64,000 nt of DNA from Chryseobacterium sp. JM1. GTDB taxonomy: Bacteria > Bacteroidota > Bacteroidia > Flavobacteriales > Weeksellaceae. This document shows positions 26,102-35,350 of the stretch, piece after piece; position 1 is the stretch's first letter, and the number at the start of each line of letters is the position of its first letter. The stretch lies in NCBI RefSeq assembly GCF_000737715.1, contig NZ_JPRN01000014.1:1-64000 (forward strand), written 5' to 3'. The translations under genes were made by a program, and so were the position numbers. The notes below the pieces were generated by a model, which was not told where the DNA came from, did no database searches, and saw nothing but the letters and a program-made list of their open reading frames with translations.

Positions 26102-29100
26102 TTAAACAATCTCAATCAGGCTTCCCCTTTCTTCATCCTTCACGATATTGAGAGCGGTTGGAATCTTTTCTTTAAGCTCTTCCACATGAGAAATAATCCC
26201 TACAATTCTGTTTTCTTTCATCAGATTCGTGAGGGTTTCAAAAACGATATTGACTGATTCCGTATCCTGAGTTCCAAAGCCTTCATCTATAAAAAAGAAA
26301 TTTTTATCAGCCTTCGCATGAGACTGAACACTTTCCGCCAAAGCAAGAGCCAGACTCAGTGAAACCTGGAACGCTTGTCCGCCGGAAAGGGTTTTTACAC
26401 TTCTGCTTCTTCCTTCATTCAGATAATCGATGATCTCAAAATCATTGCTTTCATTCAGTTGAAGACTCAGCTGATTTCTTGTCATCCTGTGGAAACGGAT
26501 ATTTGCGTGATCACACAACTGTCTTAGGTAAATAGAGGAAACGTACTGAACAAAACCGGCTCCCTTGAACAGGTTCATCATCAGTTTTAAATTCTCAGAA
26601 CGCTTTTGAAGGTTCGCGAGATTCTTCAGCAAATCTTCTTTCTTCCGGAATTCCTTTTCCAGTCTTTCAATTTCGGCCCTGATTTTGACAACAGCATCAT
26701 TCATCTGTTTCAGATCAGCCTGGGCTTCAGTGAACTGTTTTTCAGCCATAGAAAACTGCTCATCATCGAAGGAAAGACCTTTCAACTTTAATTCCAGACC
26801 TTCAATGACTTTTTTTAAAGTTTCATAATCAATTTTAAATTTTTGAATCTCAGCTCTGGCATCCTGTACATTGATTTCCTGTTGTAAAATATGTTCGGCT
26901 TCTTTAAAATCCGCAAAATTCTGTTCAATGAGTGCTAAAGTGATGGCTTCTTTATTGTCTAATATTTCTTTTTCAAGTTCTGTCAGCTGTTTTTCAGATT
27001 GAGCGACTAGCGTTTTTTGTTCTGCCAGTTTGGGTGCAAGTATTTTTTCCTGTTGTGATGCTTTCTGGTAATTCTGTTCCGTTTCAATATTCAACTGTAA
27101 TAGCTTGTGGTAAGCATCTTCAACCTCTTGTACAGTTTTTTGTTCATAGCTGTTCCAGTCCAGTGTCTTCAGATTGGAACGGCTGATATTGATCTGTTCC
27201 TGTTTCGCAGCTTCTTCCAGTCTGAAAGTTTCCAGAGCGCTTCTGTATTTATCCAAGGTCTTGGTTTCTCTTTCCAAGGTTTCCCTTTCCAAAGCAACTT
27301 GCTGGTTATTTTCCTCCATCTTCTTTTCGATGGCAAAAGAATCTGAGCGTTTTTTCTCAAATTCATCCTCATGATCTGCGCTGAATGATGTCCAGACGAA
27401 TTGCTGAAGGTGATTTTCAATATCTTTCTGAATCTCAATCAAGGCTTTCTGCTCATTAGCCAACTGCTCTTCGAATATTTTTTTTCGGGCTAATATTTTT
27501 TCAATTTCAGTTTCCTGTGTCTGATTTTTTAAAATCTCCTGTTCTGCAACATGAATGTTCTCCTGGATTTCCTGCAGTTCAACATTTACATCCTGAATTT
27601 CCACAATATGCGGATGTTCCGAAGCGCCACAAAGCGGGCAGGCTTCACCGTCATGAAGTTCACTGGCAAAACGCGATAATTCCTTTTGGATTTTTAAATG
27701 ATCCTGTTTTTGCGAAAGCTCTTTTTTCTTTTTTTCCAGCGCTTCCTTTTTACTTCTGAAGTCTTCCTTAAAATTTTCATGGTAAGAAAAATGCTTCAGT
27801 TCCTCAGAAATTTCTGTGATCTGTTTCTGCTGGTTTTCTATTTTGCTGATCTGCTCCTGCTGTGATTTCTTGAAGTTTTTCTGCTGAATAAACCAGTTTC
27901 CAACCGCTGAAAGTACCGCCGAATCCAGTTTCTGTGCCTTCAGAATATCTGCATCTTTGGAAAGGGAATCGATTTTTTTCTGAATACTGTTTCTGTTTTC
28001 TTCTACTTCTTTTAACTTTTCCGAACCTTTTTGGGTTCTGTCTTTAAGTGCTTTTATTTCATTGGAAAAGGTCAGGATCTTTACGATCAGATTCAGGTCG
28101 TTTTCCTGAGCTCTTGACTGTTCCAATGCTTTAAACTGCGGTTCAAGTACACTGAGTTGTTCTGTAATGGCTTTAAAATCTTTTTCAGTTTCCTGTAAAG
28201 TTTTTATCTGGTGCTCCTTTTCAATCTGTTTGGCTTCTATCTCTTTTGAAAGCTTATTTTTCTCAGCAATTAAAGGATTGAATACCCGAAATACTCTGTC
28301 ATAAAGCTCTGTCTGCAGCTCCAAAGCATCAATTCGGGGTTTGTGTTCAGATAAATTATTAAAATTCGCTCTATTTTGTTTTAAACCTTCAAAATCTGTC
28401 TTTAAATTTTTCAGCTGTTGATAAGCCGTTGAAATCTTCTCAAATTTTTGATTGGATTCTTCGAACTTCTTCTGTTCCTCCACCAGAAGTTCTTTCTGAA
28501 GCTGAATGTTGTCTTCATTGATTTCTTCAAAACCTTTTAACTGACCTTCCAGCTGATCCAGTTCAGACCTGTTTTTCCCGTACAGAGCAGAAGCATTATT
28601 CTGAAGATCATAGCGCTGAAGATTAAAGATATCCTTCATCATATTGGTTCTTTCAGCAGCGCCCAATTCCAGAAATTCTTTGAACTGGCCCTGCGGAATA
28701 ATGATGGTCCGTTTGAAATACGAATAACTCAGGCCAATAATAGCTTCCGCATTGGAATGGTCCAGAGGAATCCATTTGTTCTCGACATTTTCATAAAACG
28801 TAACAGAATAAGGTTTTACATCTTCAAATTTTTTAGAATTTCGTCTGAAATCTCTGGTTGCCCGGAACATTTTATTCTCATAATTGATAAAATCAAACTC
28901 GATATAAGAACTGCTTGACTTTAGATTCATCATGTTATAAGCCCTTTTATCACGCATATTCAGACGCTCGGTCTCGCCATAAAGAGCAAACGAAATAGCC
29001 TCAAGTACCGATGATTTCCCGGAACCTACAGCGCCGAAAATACCAAATAACCCGGCATCGGTAAGGTTTTTAAAATCTATGGTCTGTCGCTCCTGATAGG

Positions 29101-29137
29101 AATACAAACCTTCGATCGTTAATTGAACAGGTATCAT
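26102..29137 (-). CDS. sbcC: Nuclease SbcCD subunit C (SMC-like ATPase)
   Basis: ATPase of the SbcCD (Mre11-Rad50-like) complex that opens DNA hairpins and trims blocked ends. 1011 aa. Walker A GAVGSGKS at 35-42 (Lys41), two long coiled coils (about 180-490 and 515-800), the zinc hook CPLC with Cys500 and Cys503 at the apex, ABC signature LSGGQAFQVSLSLALALAES and Walker B FFFIDEGFGTQD near the C-terminus. It starts 3 nt after the sbcD stop, so both are translated from one message in near-equal amounts. Confidence 0.96.
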   Translation of the reverse strand: MIPVQLTIEGLYSYQERQTIDFKNLTDAGLFGIFGAVGSGKSSVLEAISFALYGETERLNMRDKRAYNMMNLKSSSSYIEFDFINYENKMFRATRDFRRNSKKFEDVKPYSVTFYENVENKWIPLDHSNAEAIIGLSYSYFKRTIIIPQGQFKEFLELGAAERTNMMKDIFNLQRYDLQNNASALYGKNRSELDQLEGQLKGFEEINEDNIQLQKELLVEEQKKFEESNQKFEKISTAYQQLKNLKTDFEGLKQNRANFNNLSEHKPRIDALELQTELYDRVFRVFNPLIAEKNKLSKEIEAKQIEKEHQIKTLQETEKDFKAITEQLSVLEPQFKALEQSRAQENDLNLIVKILTFSNEIKALKDRTQKGSEKLKEVEENRNSIQKKIDSLSKDADILKAQKLDSAVLSAVGNWFIQQKNFKKSQQEQISKIENQQKQITEISEELKHFSYHENFKEDFRSKKEALEKKKKELSQKQDHLKIQKELSRFASELHDGEACPLCGASEHPHIVEIQDVNVELQEIQENIHVAEQEILKNQTQETEIEKILARKKIFEEQLANEQKALIEIQKDIENHLQQFVWTSFSADHEDEFEKKRSDSFAIEKKMEENNQQVALERETLERETKTLDKYRSALETFRLEEAAKQEQINISRSNLKTLDWNSYEQKTVQEVEDAYHKLLQLNIETEQNYQKASQQEKILAPKLAEQKTLVAQSEKQLTELEKEILDNKEAITLALIEQNFADFKEAEHILQQEINVQDARAEIQKFKIDYETLKKVIEGLELKLKGLSFDDEQFSMAEKQFTEAQADLKQMNDAVVKIRAEIERLEKEFRKKEDLLKNLANLQKRSENLKLMMNLFKGAGFVQYVSSIYLRQLCDHANIRFHRMTRNQLSLQLNESNDFEIIDYLNEGRSRSVKTLSGGQAFQVSLSLALALAESVQSHAKADKNFFFIDEGFGTQDTESVNIVFETLTNLMKENRIVGIISHVEELKEKIPTALNIVKDEERGSLIEIV

Positions 29138-29140
29138 GGC

Positions 29141-30346
29141 TTAGGCATTTAAAATTTCGTTAAACAAATTCATCAGTTCTTCATTGGCTTCCTGGCCGCC
29201 ATTTTTAGACTTAAAATAATCTCTGAACAAAGGCTCTATATCCTGATTCAGATTAATTTCTATATTTTCCTGCTCGGTAAGTCCCTTGCTTTTAACTTTC
29301 GGGATCAGGTGAACGATGCCGTTGTGGGATTGATAGATCATTCTTCGTTCATCAGCGGTTAAAAAGGTTTCACTTTCCAGGGTAAGTTCAATAAACGTAT
29401 ATGGATTTTCAGCCAGCCACTGAACGGTATCTTCAACGGAAGTAAAGGTCTTTCTTACCAATTTTCGTCCGCTTTTAAGAGGTTTTTTTATGAATGATAC
29501 AGGCTGTCCCGGTTCCGCTTCAATAATGGAAACATACTTGGTCTGTCCCGCTTCACTGAAACTGTAACATAATGGCGAAGATGAATAGACAACAGGCTTT
29601 TCCGGAGTTCCGATATTTTGAAAGGCATGTAAATGCCCCAATGCCGTATATTGAATCTGATCCGGAATACTATCCGAAAAGATGAGGTCTGCATTTCCTA
29701 TTTTGATAGGTTTCTCGCCATCCGGCTCTTCTAAAATTTCAGTTCCTCTTTTGTTCATGTATAAATGAGCCGTCAGAAGGTTCACTCCGGAAGCGTCACA
29801 ATACTGATCTGCAAGTTCTTTCCAGGTCTCAGAAAGGACCTTATTGATTTCTTCTTCCTTATTCTCTCCGAAATATTCTTTCAGACGGACTTCATTGGCA
29901 AAAGGTGTATGTAAAATCCGCACCGGGAAATCTGTATTTTCAAGGTCCAGCTCTATGAAACCTTCTTTTGAATTGACAATCTTAAAATGATCAGTCCCGA
30001 AAGGAAGAATTTCCGCTTTAGGATGACCGATTAAAATAATACCGCATTCTCTTGCCAGAGGATCAGGAGCATTAATCAGGTTAGGAGAATCGTGATTTCC
30101 GGAAATAGCGATAACCGGGCGTTTTCCATTGTGAGATAAACGTTTCAGGGTTTTATAAAACAGTTCAGCAGCCTCTACACCAGGCGTGAAATTATCAAAG
30201 AGATCGCCGGCGACAAGAATAAGATCAACGTTCTCTTCATCAGCCATACTGATGATCTCTTCCATTGCTGAAACCTGTTCTTCCAGACGGGAGAATCTGT
30301 CCAGCCTTTTTCCCAAATGCCAGTCGGCGGTGTGGAGGATTTTCAT
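29141..30346 (-). CDS. sbcD: Nuclease SbcCD subunit D (exonuclease)
   Basis: Mre11-type metallophosphoesterase subunit of SbcCD, 401 aa. Dimetal motifs are in order: MKILHTADWHLGKRLD (Asp8, His10), VAGDLFDN, ISGNHDSPNLI and LLTAHLYM with TALGHLHAFQ. It acts as an ATP-dependent double-strand exonuclease and hairpin endonuclease together with SbcC, encoded immediately downstream with a 3-nt gap. First gene of a two-gene operon; the promoter box is imperfect. Confidence 0.96.
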   Translation of the reverse strand: MKILHTADWHLGKRLDRFSRLEEQVSAMEEIISMADEENVDLILVAGDLFDNFTPGVEAAELFYKTLKRLSHNGKRPVIAISGNHDSPNLINAPDPLARECGIILIGHPKAEILPFGTDHFKIVNSKEGFIELDLENTDFPVRILHTPFANEVRLKEYFGENKEEEINKVLSETWKELADQYCDASGVNLLTAHLYMNKRGTEILEEPDGEKPIKIGNADLIFSDSIPDQIQYTALGHLHAFQNIGTPEKPVVYSSSPLCYSFSEAGQTKYVSIIEAEPGQPVSFIKKPLKSGRKLVRKTFTSVEDTVQWLAENPYTFIELTLESETFLTADERRMIYQSHNGIVHLIPKVKSKGLTEQENIEINLNQDIEPLFRDYFKSKNGGQEANEELMNLFNEILNA

Positions 30347-30523
30347 GAAAATTCTATTATGGTTTTAAAGTAAATAGGAAATGTAATTTTAAAGATAAGG
30401 TTTACACTGTTACAAGCAGCAAATTACATTTAGGAAAAATAATCCTGTCTGTAGCAAAAGACAATTGGCAGTTTTTAGCCGAATGGGGTTTAAAACTTAT
30501 AAAGTTTAAAACAGGAATGACTG

Positions 30524-30676
30524 TTAAGGTTTATTATCGGCCTCTCTAGCTTTAAAATCCTCCCGGATTTGTTTTAAACGTGCTTTTCTTTCTACTTCAG
30601 CATTTTGTATTTTACGTTTTTTCTGATCAATTTTCTTTTTATGTTTTTGCCGGTTGGCTTCGTTATTTTTGCTCAT
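30524..30676 (-). CDS. Small basic protein of unknown function
   Basis: 50 aa from the ATG at 30676 (MSKNNEANRQKHKKKIDQKK). About half the residues are Lys, Arg, Glu or Gln, so it should be one charged helix, perhaps nucleic-acid or ribosome bound. A longer frame upstream adds hydrophobic, unrelated residues. Not recognised; kept because composition and codon use look coding and it stands where a gene is expected, divergent from the VF530 gene. Confidence 0.6.
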   Translation of the reverse strand: MSKNNEANRQKHKKKIDQKKRKIQNAEVERKARLKQIREDFKAREADNKP

Positions 30677-30795
30677 ATTTATTTTCGGAATGAATCGTTT
30701 TTCGGTAAAAATACACGCATCAAAAATACTAAAGATTGGGAGTTTAAACAATTTTAGTCGCTAAGTCAGATAAAATATTTTAATTTTACTGCGTT

Positions 30796-31047
30796 ATGGA
30801 AGAAAAATCAAAAGATCCTCTGCACGGAAAAAGACTCGACGCCATTCTTGAGGAACTGGTAGAATACTATGAAGGATTCGAGAAACTGGGCGAACAGATC
30901 AATATCAAGTGTTTTACAGATAATCCGAGCATCAAGTCTTCTCTGAAATTTTTAAGAAAAACAGATTGGGCGAGAGCGAAAGTAGAAAGTCTGTACCTCT
31001 TTGTACTGAGACAGAAAAAACGAAACGAAACAAAAAACGGAAAGTAA
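30796..31047 (+). CDS. VF530-family DNA-binding protein (DUF2132)
   Basis: 83-aa protein whose body, KDPLHGKRLDAILEELVEYY followed by INIKCFTDNPSIKSSLKFLRKTDWAR, is the family signature. The fold of the Vibrio member is a small helical domain proposed to bind DNA; no cellular role is established. The C-terminus is Lys/Arg-rich (RQKKRNETKNGK). TAATTTTA at 30781-30788 is an imperfect promoter box very close to the ATG. Confidence 0.88.
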   Translation: MEEKSKDPLHGKRLDAILEELVEYYEGFEKLGEQINIKCFTDNPSIKSSLKFLRKTDWARAKVESLYLFVLRQKKRNETKNGK

Positions 31048-31112
31048 AAAAAGAGGCTGTTTTGAGATTTTTGTTTTAACAGTTTTTAAATAGTCAATCA
31101 TTTCAAAAATAG

Positions 31113-31120
31113 TATATTTG
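31113..31120 (+). promoter_or_regulatory. -7 promoter box of the SlyD-like gene
   Basis: TATATTTG, a perfect TAnnTTTG match, 42 nt before the ATG at 31163. Confidence 0.6.
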
Positions 31121-31162
31121 TGCCGTTAATCGTGAAAAACATCGCGAAAAAAAAGATAAAAT

Positions 31163-31663
31163 ATGACAATTGAAAACAACCATGTTGTAGCAGTAAGCTA
31201 CATACTTCACACGATCGAAGAAGATGGAAGTAAGATTCTTGTAGAAGAAACAACAGCAGAAAACCCACTTACATTTTTATATGGTGTAGGAATGATGATT
31301 CCAAAATTTGAACAGAATATCCTTGGCCTTAAAGCTGGTGATAAAGCAGCTTTCGTTATTCAGCCGGAAGAAGCTTACGGAGAACAGGATCCGAACTCTA
31401 TCACGCAGTTGCCTATCGATATGTTTCAGGAATCAGGAGTACCTCCAATAGGAGCTATCTTACCTTTATCTGACGGTCAGGGAAATAATTTCCAGGCATT
31501 TGTAGTAGAGGTTACACCTGAAGCAGTAATCGCAGACCTTAACCATCCAATGGCTGGGAAAGTTTTAGATTTCCAGGTGGAAATTGTAAATACACGTCCT
31601 GCAACAGAAGAAGAATTGACGCACGGTCACGCTCATGGAATTGACGGAACTGACGCTCACTAA
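31163..31663 (+). CDS. FKBP-type peptidyl-prolyl isomerase, SlyD-like
   Basis: Cytosolic prolyl isomerase and chaperone of 166 aa. FKBP strands at 1-70 and 120-150 enclose the insert-in-flap domain (about 71-120, EEAYGEQDPNSITQLPIDMF) that marks SlyD. LTFLYGVGMMIPKFEQNI is the active-site segment. The His-rich tail HGHAHGIDGTDAH could bind nickel, as in E. coli SlyD, though it is shorter. Own promoter and terminator. Confidence 0.93.
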   Translation: MTIENNHVVAVSYILHTIEEDGSKILVEETTAENPLTFLYGVGMMIPKFEQNILGLKAGDKAAFVIQPEEAYGEQDPNSITQLPIDMFQESGVPPIGAILPLSDGQGNNFQAFVVEVTPEAVIADLNHPMAGKVLDFQVEIVNTRPATEEELTHGHAHGIDGTDAH

Positions 31664-31671
31664 ACTATAAG

Positions 31672-31703
31672 AAATGTCCGGAAAAAATTCCGGACATTTT
31701 TTT
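31672..31703. terminator. Bidirectional terminator between SlyD-like and YchJ-like genes
   Basis: AAATGTCCGGAA / TTCCGGACATTT perfect stem with A and T runs, between convergent genes. Confidence 0.9.
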
Positions 31704-31705
31704 CT

Positions 31706-32083
31706 TTATTCTAAAAACTCTCCACTTACATAAAACCACCGGTTTTGAATCATTTTGAATTTTGATAATTCGTGATGGAGCTGTTTCTTTCCTTCCTCAT
31801 CCGTATAAAAAGCTTTAAATTCAACTTTACTCACGGAAGGCTTATCTACAATTTCCAGTTTTGTCCACTCATTAATTTCTCCCCACTCCTGCAGATCTTC
31901 TGTATTGTGATATTTCCTTTTTGGAGGAAACGTTGTTTCCATCAGGTATTTTCCGTTCGGAATAGCAAATGCAGAAAAACGGGAACGCATCAAGGCTTCC
32001 GCAGTAGGCGCATGCTTTTCTCCGGTGTGATACGGCTTGCAGCATTCTTCATAAGATTTTCCTGAACAGCAGGGACAATTCAT
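31706..32083 (-). CDS. YchJ-family protein with SEC-C zinc motif
   Basis: 125 aa from the ATG at 32083 (MNCPCCSGKSYEECC). The N-terminal SEC-C motif CPCCSGKSYEECC binds zinc, as at the C-terminus of SecA; the rest is the NTF2-like domain of the UPF0225/YchJ family, with TAEALMRSRFSAFAI and the closing strand KMIQNRWFYVSGEF. The role is unknown. Two upstream in-frame ATGs would add only up to seven residues. Confidence 0.9.
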   Translation of the reverse strand: MNCPCCSGKSYEECCKPYHTGEKHAPTAEALMRSRFSAFAIPNGKYLMETTFPPKRKYHNTEDLQEWGEINEWTKLEIVDKPSVSKVEFKAFYTDEEGKKQLHHELSKFKMIQNRWFYVSGEFLE

Positions 32084-32156
32084 GTTATACATTTTAAAGC
32101 ACAAATTTACGCGATTTTTTATTTCATTAAAACGATTACCTTTTACTTGTTTCGCG

Positions 32157-32232
32157 CAGATTTTGCAGATCGCACAGATTTAAAACAACAAAAAAATTAT
32201 AACGAAAACATCTGTATGACCTGCAAAATTTG
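32157..32232. repeat. Fold-back repeat element
   Basis: Arms 32157-32179 and 32210-32232 are inverted repeats with 19 of 23 positions identical and all four mismatches transitions. Loop of 30 nt. The arm word CAGATTTTGCAGATC resembles a repeat common between Bacteroidota genes (from memory, not searched). Non-coding. Confidence 0.75.
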
Positions 32233-32285
32233 TGTGAGAATAATGGTGTTATTAGTGAAAATATTAGTGTGATTTGTGGTTAAAT

Positions 32286-32313
32286 AAAAAAAGCATCCGA
32301 AAACGAATGCTTT
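32286..32313 (-). terminator. Terminator of the M3 peptidase gene
   Basis: AAGCATCCG / CGAATGCTT (one G-T wobble) around AAAA; on the minus strand it is followed by T residues just beyond the stop at 32321. Confidence 0.75.
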
Positions 32314-32320
32314 TAAGAAT

Positions 32321-34462
32321 TTATTTTATAAAACCTCTGTTTCTCAATAAAGGCTTGATATCCGGATCATGTCCTGTAAAATCTCTGAATGCCTGATTCA
32401 GGTCTACAGAATTTCCTACAGAAAGAATATATTTTCTGAAACGGTCACCGTTTTCTCTGGTCAGACCGCCATTGCTTTTAATCCATTCCCATGCATCGTT
32501 GTCAAGGGTTTCAGACCATAAATAAGCATAATACCCTGCTGAGTATCCACCGCCCCAGATGTGTGCAAAATAAGGCGTGTGATATCTTGGAGGCACGGTA
32601 GCCAGAGTAAATCCGTGGCTTGCCAATGACTGTTTTTCAAAATCAAGAACAGGAATGAGCTGGCTTTCAGTTGTTACAGTATGCCAATCCATATCCAGAG
32701 CTGCTGCAGAAACAAGTTCTGTCGTCATATATCCTTGGTTGAATGTCGCAGCCTTTTTAATTTTCTCAACTAAAGTCTGAGGAATCGGTTGCTTTGTTTC
32801 AAAATGAATGGCATAATTTTTAAGAACCACAGGATCTAAAGCCCAGTGCTCATTGATCTGCGACGGAAATTCCACAAAGTCTCTCGGAACGCTTGTTCCT
32901 GAAAGAGATGGATATTTCTGGCTGGCAAACATTCCGTGGATAGAGTGTCCAAATTCATGGAACATTGTAGAAACGTCATCATAGCTGATTAGTGAAGGTT
33001 TTCCCGGAGCTGGTTTCTGGTAATTATAACAGTTGACAATCACAGGTTTTGTTCCTAAAAGATAAGACTGCTCAACGAAATTACTCATCCATGCACCACC
33101 ATTTTTAGAATCTCTGGTATAGAAATCTAGATAATAGATCGCGATAGATTTTCCATCGTGGTCAAAAACCTCGTATGTTACTACATCCGGGTGATAAACC
33201 GGAAGATCTGTTCTCTTTTTAAAGGTAAGACCGTAGAACTTTTCAGCGGCATAGAAAACACCTTTTTCCAAAACAGTAGTCACTTCAAAATAAGGTTTGA
33301 TCTGGTTTTCATCAAGATCATATTTTGCTTTTCTTACCTGCTCTGCGTAGAAATTCCAGTCCCATGGTTCTACTTTGAAACCTCCTTTCTGCTGATCGAT
33401 CAGATCCTGAATATCTTTAGCCTCACGTCTTGCTGTTTCCACAGCAGGAGTCGCGATCTGGTTCATTAGTTTGGTTGCTGCCTCAGGCGTTTTAGCCATC
33501 TGGTCCTGAAGTTTCCATTCAGCGAAGCTTTTCTTTCCAAGGGTCTGAGCTTTTTTAAGTCTTAATTTAGCCAGCTTTTCAATGGTTTCGCGGGTATCAT
33601 TTCCGTCGCCTTTTTCAGCTCTCAGCCATGAGGCTTTGAACAATTTTTCTCTTGTAGCTCTGTTTTTCAGATTCTGAAGAAGTGGCTGCTGGGTTGTATT
33701 TTGAAGAGCAAGAAGATATTTTCCCGGTTGTCCTGCCGTTTTAGCATCCGTTGCTGCTGCTTCGATTTCATCTGCAGAAAGTCCGTCAAGTTCTTTGGCA
33801 TCAGAGAAGAATACACCGCCCTGTTTTCTTGCTTCCAGTAATTTATTGGCGTATTGCGTAGAAAGTGAAGCCAGCTCCTGATTGATCTGCTTTAATTTTT
33901 CTTTATCCGCTGCAGAAAGATTCGCTCCTGCAATCTCAAAATTCTGTTTGTAAAACTGTACAAGTCTTTTTCCTTCGGAGTCTAAGCCATCTTCTTTAAT
34001 AGACTTGATTCTTTTATATAAATTTTCATTCAGGTACATTTTATCGGAATGTGCTGCAAAAATAGGAGCAAATTCTTCATCTAAAGCCTGAAGGGTAGGG
34101 TTCGTATTCGCGCTTGTAAGATTAGAAAATACAATAGTGGCTCTTTTTAAAACTTCACCGCTTTTTTCAAGGGCTACAATGGTGTTTTCAAAAGTAGGCG
34201 CTTCCGGATTGTTGGCGATTTTCAGGATCTCAGCATCATGCTGTTTCAGTCCAAAATCGAAAGCAGGTTTGAAATGTTCATTTTTAATTTTATCGAATTC
34301 CGGAGCTTCGTACTGAAGCTTGCTTTTCTTCATAAAAGGGTTTGAAGATAAGGATGGATCGGTAACAGGAATCTCCTGTTGAGTATCGGTTTTCTTCATT
34401 GTAGTACAAGATTGGTTAAGTGCCAGCGCAGAAATTAACAATACCGATGAAATATTTTTCAT
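32321..34462 (-). CDS. M3-family metallopeptidase, Dcp-like lipoprotein
   Basis: Zinc oligopeptidase of 713 aa that cuts short peptides, probably as a dipeptidyl carboxypeptidase. Active site HEFGH at 502-506 (His502, Glu503, His506) inside VSTMFHEFGHSIHGMF. The long helical bowl of the family fills most of the chain. Signal with lipobox-like LNQSC makes it a periplasmic or outer-membrane lipoprotein, unlike cytosolic E. coli Dcp. It would process peptides left by the secreted proteases. Single gene, divergent from the head-GIN gene. Confidence 0.94.
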   Translation of the reverse strand: MKNISSVLLISALALNQSCTTMKKTDTQQEIPVTDPSLSSNPFMKKSKLQYEAPEFDKIKNEHFKPAFDFGLKQHDAEILKIANNPEAPTFENTIVALEKSGEVLKRATIVFSNLTSANTNPTLQALDEEFAPIFAAHSDKMYLNENLYKRIKSIKEDGLDSEGKRLVQFYKQNFEIAGANLSAADKEKLKQINQELASLSTQYANKLLEARKQGGVFFSDAKELDGLSADEIEAAATDAKTAGQPGKYLLALQNTTQQPLLQNLKNRATREKLFKASWLRAEKGDGNDTRETIEKLAKLRLKKAQTLGKKSFAEWKLQDQMAKTPEAATKLMNQIATPAVETARREAKDIQDLIDQQKGGFKVEPWDWNFYAEQVRKAKYDLDENQIKPYFEVTTVLEKGVFYAAEKFYGLTFKKRTDLPVYHPDVVTYEVFDHDGKSIAIYYLDFYTRDSKNGGAWMSNFVEQSYLLGTKPVIVNCYNYQKPAPGKPSLISYDDVSTMFHEFGHSIHGMFASQKYPSLSGTSVPRDFVEFPSQINEHWALDPVVLKNYAIHFETKQPIPQTLVEKIKKAATFNQGYMTTELVSAAALDMDWHTVTTESQLIPVLDFEKQSLASHGFTLATVPPRYHTPYFAHIWGGGYSAGYYAYLWSETLDNDAWEWIKSNGGLTRENGDRFRKYILSVGNSVDLNQAFRDFTGHDPDIKPLLRNRGFIK

Positions 34463-34521
34463 AAATTAGTTGTTATTAAAGTATAAAGATATTAAAAACT
34501 TAATTTATAAACGCAGTAAAC

Positions 34522-35349
34522 ATGAAATCAACAACTCTTTTTATGCTGTCAGCTTTCGCGCTGATGGCCTCATGCAATGAAAATCATAATAAAAGGAACA
34601 ATGATAATGACAATAATGGTAACGGGTGGGTAGACAAAGTAATCGACAAAGACAATGGCCCGGTGAAAGAAAAAACATTCAACGGAGATTTTGACGAAAT
34701 AGAAGTTTCCCAGGCGATCGATGCTGAGGTGATCAAATCTGATGTCGAGAAAGTGGTGATTTCCGCACCGGAAAATATCATCAACGAAATTCTTGTGGAC
34801 AACGATGGCGGAAAGCTTCATATCCACTACAAAAAAGGAATCAGAGTGATGAACAGCCATAATGTAAAGGCTAAGATCTATACAAAAGATTTCTCGAAGC
34901 TTACGGCCAATTCTGCAGCAAGCATCAGCATCAAAGATAAATTTACACAGGATAAAGTAAGCATTGATATTTCCAGTGCAGCCAGCGTTTCCGGTGATTT
35001 GGAAGCCAACGATTTCGATATCTCAGCGGGAAGCAGCAGCAGCTACAGTGGAAAAGTATGGGCGGTGGATCTTGATATTGAAGCATCTTCAGCTGCAAGT
35101 CTTGATATTTCTGGGAAAAGCAAAAATGCGGACATCAGTTCTTCATCAGGAAGCAGTGTTTCAGCCAAAAATCTTATTGCAGACAATGTAAAAGCAGATG
35201 CATCCAGTGGAGCGAGCCTTCAGGTAAGTGCTGTGAATTCAGTAAATGCCGAAGCATCTTCAGGAGGAAGCGTAGATATTTCCAAAAAAGGAGAACTTAA
35301 AAACGTAACCAAGCAGGAAAGCAGTGGCGGAAGCGTCAGTATTCAATAA
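34522..35349 (+). CDS. Head-GIN-domain (DUF2807) lipoprotein
   Basis: 275-aa exported lipoprotein. Signal ending LMASC, an Asn/Asp-rich spacer (about 20-40), then a right-handed parallel beta-helix-like domain with many short Ser/Ala/Gly-rich repeats such as IDISSAASVSG, DISAGSSSSYSG and ADASSGASLQVSA. DUF2807 (putative auto-transporter adhesin, head GIN) proteins are widespread in Bacteroidota with no settled function; cell-surface adhesion is a common guess. Ends 1 nt before the stop of the convergent antiporter gene. Confidence 0.88.
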   Translation: MKSTTLFMLSAFALMASCNENHNKRNNDNDNNGNGWVDKVIDKDNGPVKEKTFNGDFDEIEVSQAIDAEVIKSDVEKVVISAPENIINEILVDNDGGKLHIHYKKGIRVMNSHNVKAKIYTKDFSKLTANSAASISIKDKFTQDKVSIDISSAASVSGDLEANDFDISAGSSSSYSGKVWAVDLDIEASSAASLDISGKSKNADISSSSGSSVSAKNLIADNVKADASSGASLQVSAVNSVNAEASSGGSVDISKKGELKNVTKQESSGGSVSIQ

Positions 35350-35350
35350 A

